64,000 nt of DNA. Source: Thermodesulfobacteriota bacterium. GTDB taxonomy: Bacteria > Desulfobacterota_D > UBA1144 > Nemesobacterales > CSP1-2. The DNA is taken from assembly GCA_035559815.1 (NCBI GenBank), contig DATMAT010000042.1, forward strand, positions 1-64,000, written 5' to 3'. Within the stretch, counting starts at the first letter, position 1. Each line of letters starts with the position of its first letter. A program made the translations under genes and the position numbers. Below are positions 63,990-64,000 of the stretch, one piece after another. The notes under the pieces are model-generated. The model was not told the origin of the DNA and searched no databases. It saw only the letters and a program-made list of their open reading frames with translations.

Positions 63990-64000
63990 TCATTTTCGTG

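Overview
The window is an ordinary bacterial chromosome segment of moderate G+C, densely coding on both strands, with no tRNA, rRNA, CRISPR array, transposase or prophage that I could recognise. It carries an outer-membrane-era Gram-negative style gene set (bifunctional PBP1A, lipoprotein, periplasmic PQQ enzyme, c-type cytochrome) together with a ftsH-folP-cdaA-ybbR-glmM-pdxJ-acpS block of the kind known from deltaproteobacterial (Desulfobacterota-like) genomes. A respiring, at least facultatively aerobic heterotroph from such a lineage fits best; the exact phylum is an inference and I would not name it from sequence alone.

Layout. 1-2.4 kb: fetB (cut by the window edge) and fetA, a BtuF-like substrate-binding protein and a GlsB/YeaQ membrane protein. 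2.7-5 kb: a Yip1-like membrane protein, a TPR protein and two tandem response-regulator paralogues with degenerate receivers. 5.3-15.5 kb: a PQQ sugar dehydrogenase, then the lipoate/pyruvate dehydrogenase region (lipB, lpdA, aceE, aceF, second lpdA). 15.5-23.5 kb: an acid phosphatase, a three-part HATPase/GNAT protein, a HAD hydrolase, a cytochrome c fusion, an SDR+MFS pair and a membrane-anchored hydrolase. 23.6-31 kb: ileS, a nicotinamidase-like hydrolase and the lactate-oxidation genes lutA, lutB, lutC. 31-38.5 kb: two SDRs, a zinc-finger protein, an FmdB protein, a ComEA-like protein, PBP1A, cysteine synthase. 38.6-48 kb: ftsH, folP, cdaA, ybbR, glmM, pdxJ, acpS, fur, hit, folC. 48-58.8 kb: an HDAC-family deacetylase, a DnaC/DnaI-like ATPase with a partner, rpe, rsmB, metK, ahcY, xer, a site-2 protease, scpA, scpB, ybeY. 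59-64 kb: a QueG-like Fe-S protein, der, a glycosyltransferase and a lipoprotein.

How the genes fit together. LutABC would turn L-lactate into pyruvate, the AceE/AceF/Lpd complex would turn pyruvate into acetyl-CoA, and LipB supplies the octanoyl group needed to lipoylate AceF. MetK and AhcY form the activated-methyl cycle. CdaA/YbbR/GlmM couple cyclic-di-AMP synthesis to cell-wall precursor synthesis. ScpA/ScpB and Xer serve chromosome condensation and dimer resolution.

The most distinctive feature outside the genes is the number of intergenic palindromic repeats: about eight unrelated families, many copies, occupying most of the longer gaps. The most interesting protein-level observations are the tandem receiver proteins that have lost the phospho-acceptor aspartate, the HATPase-GNAT fusion whose ATP-site asparagine is replaced, and a zinc-finger DnaI-like loader translationally linked to an uncharacterised partner. 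These are candidates for undescribed biology; none is proven by sequence alone.
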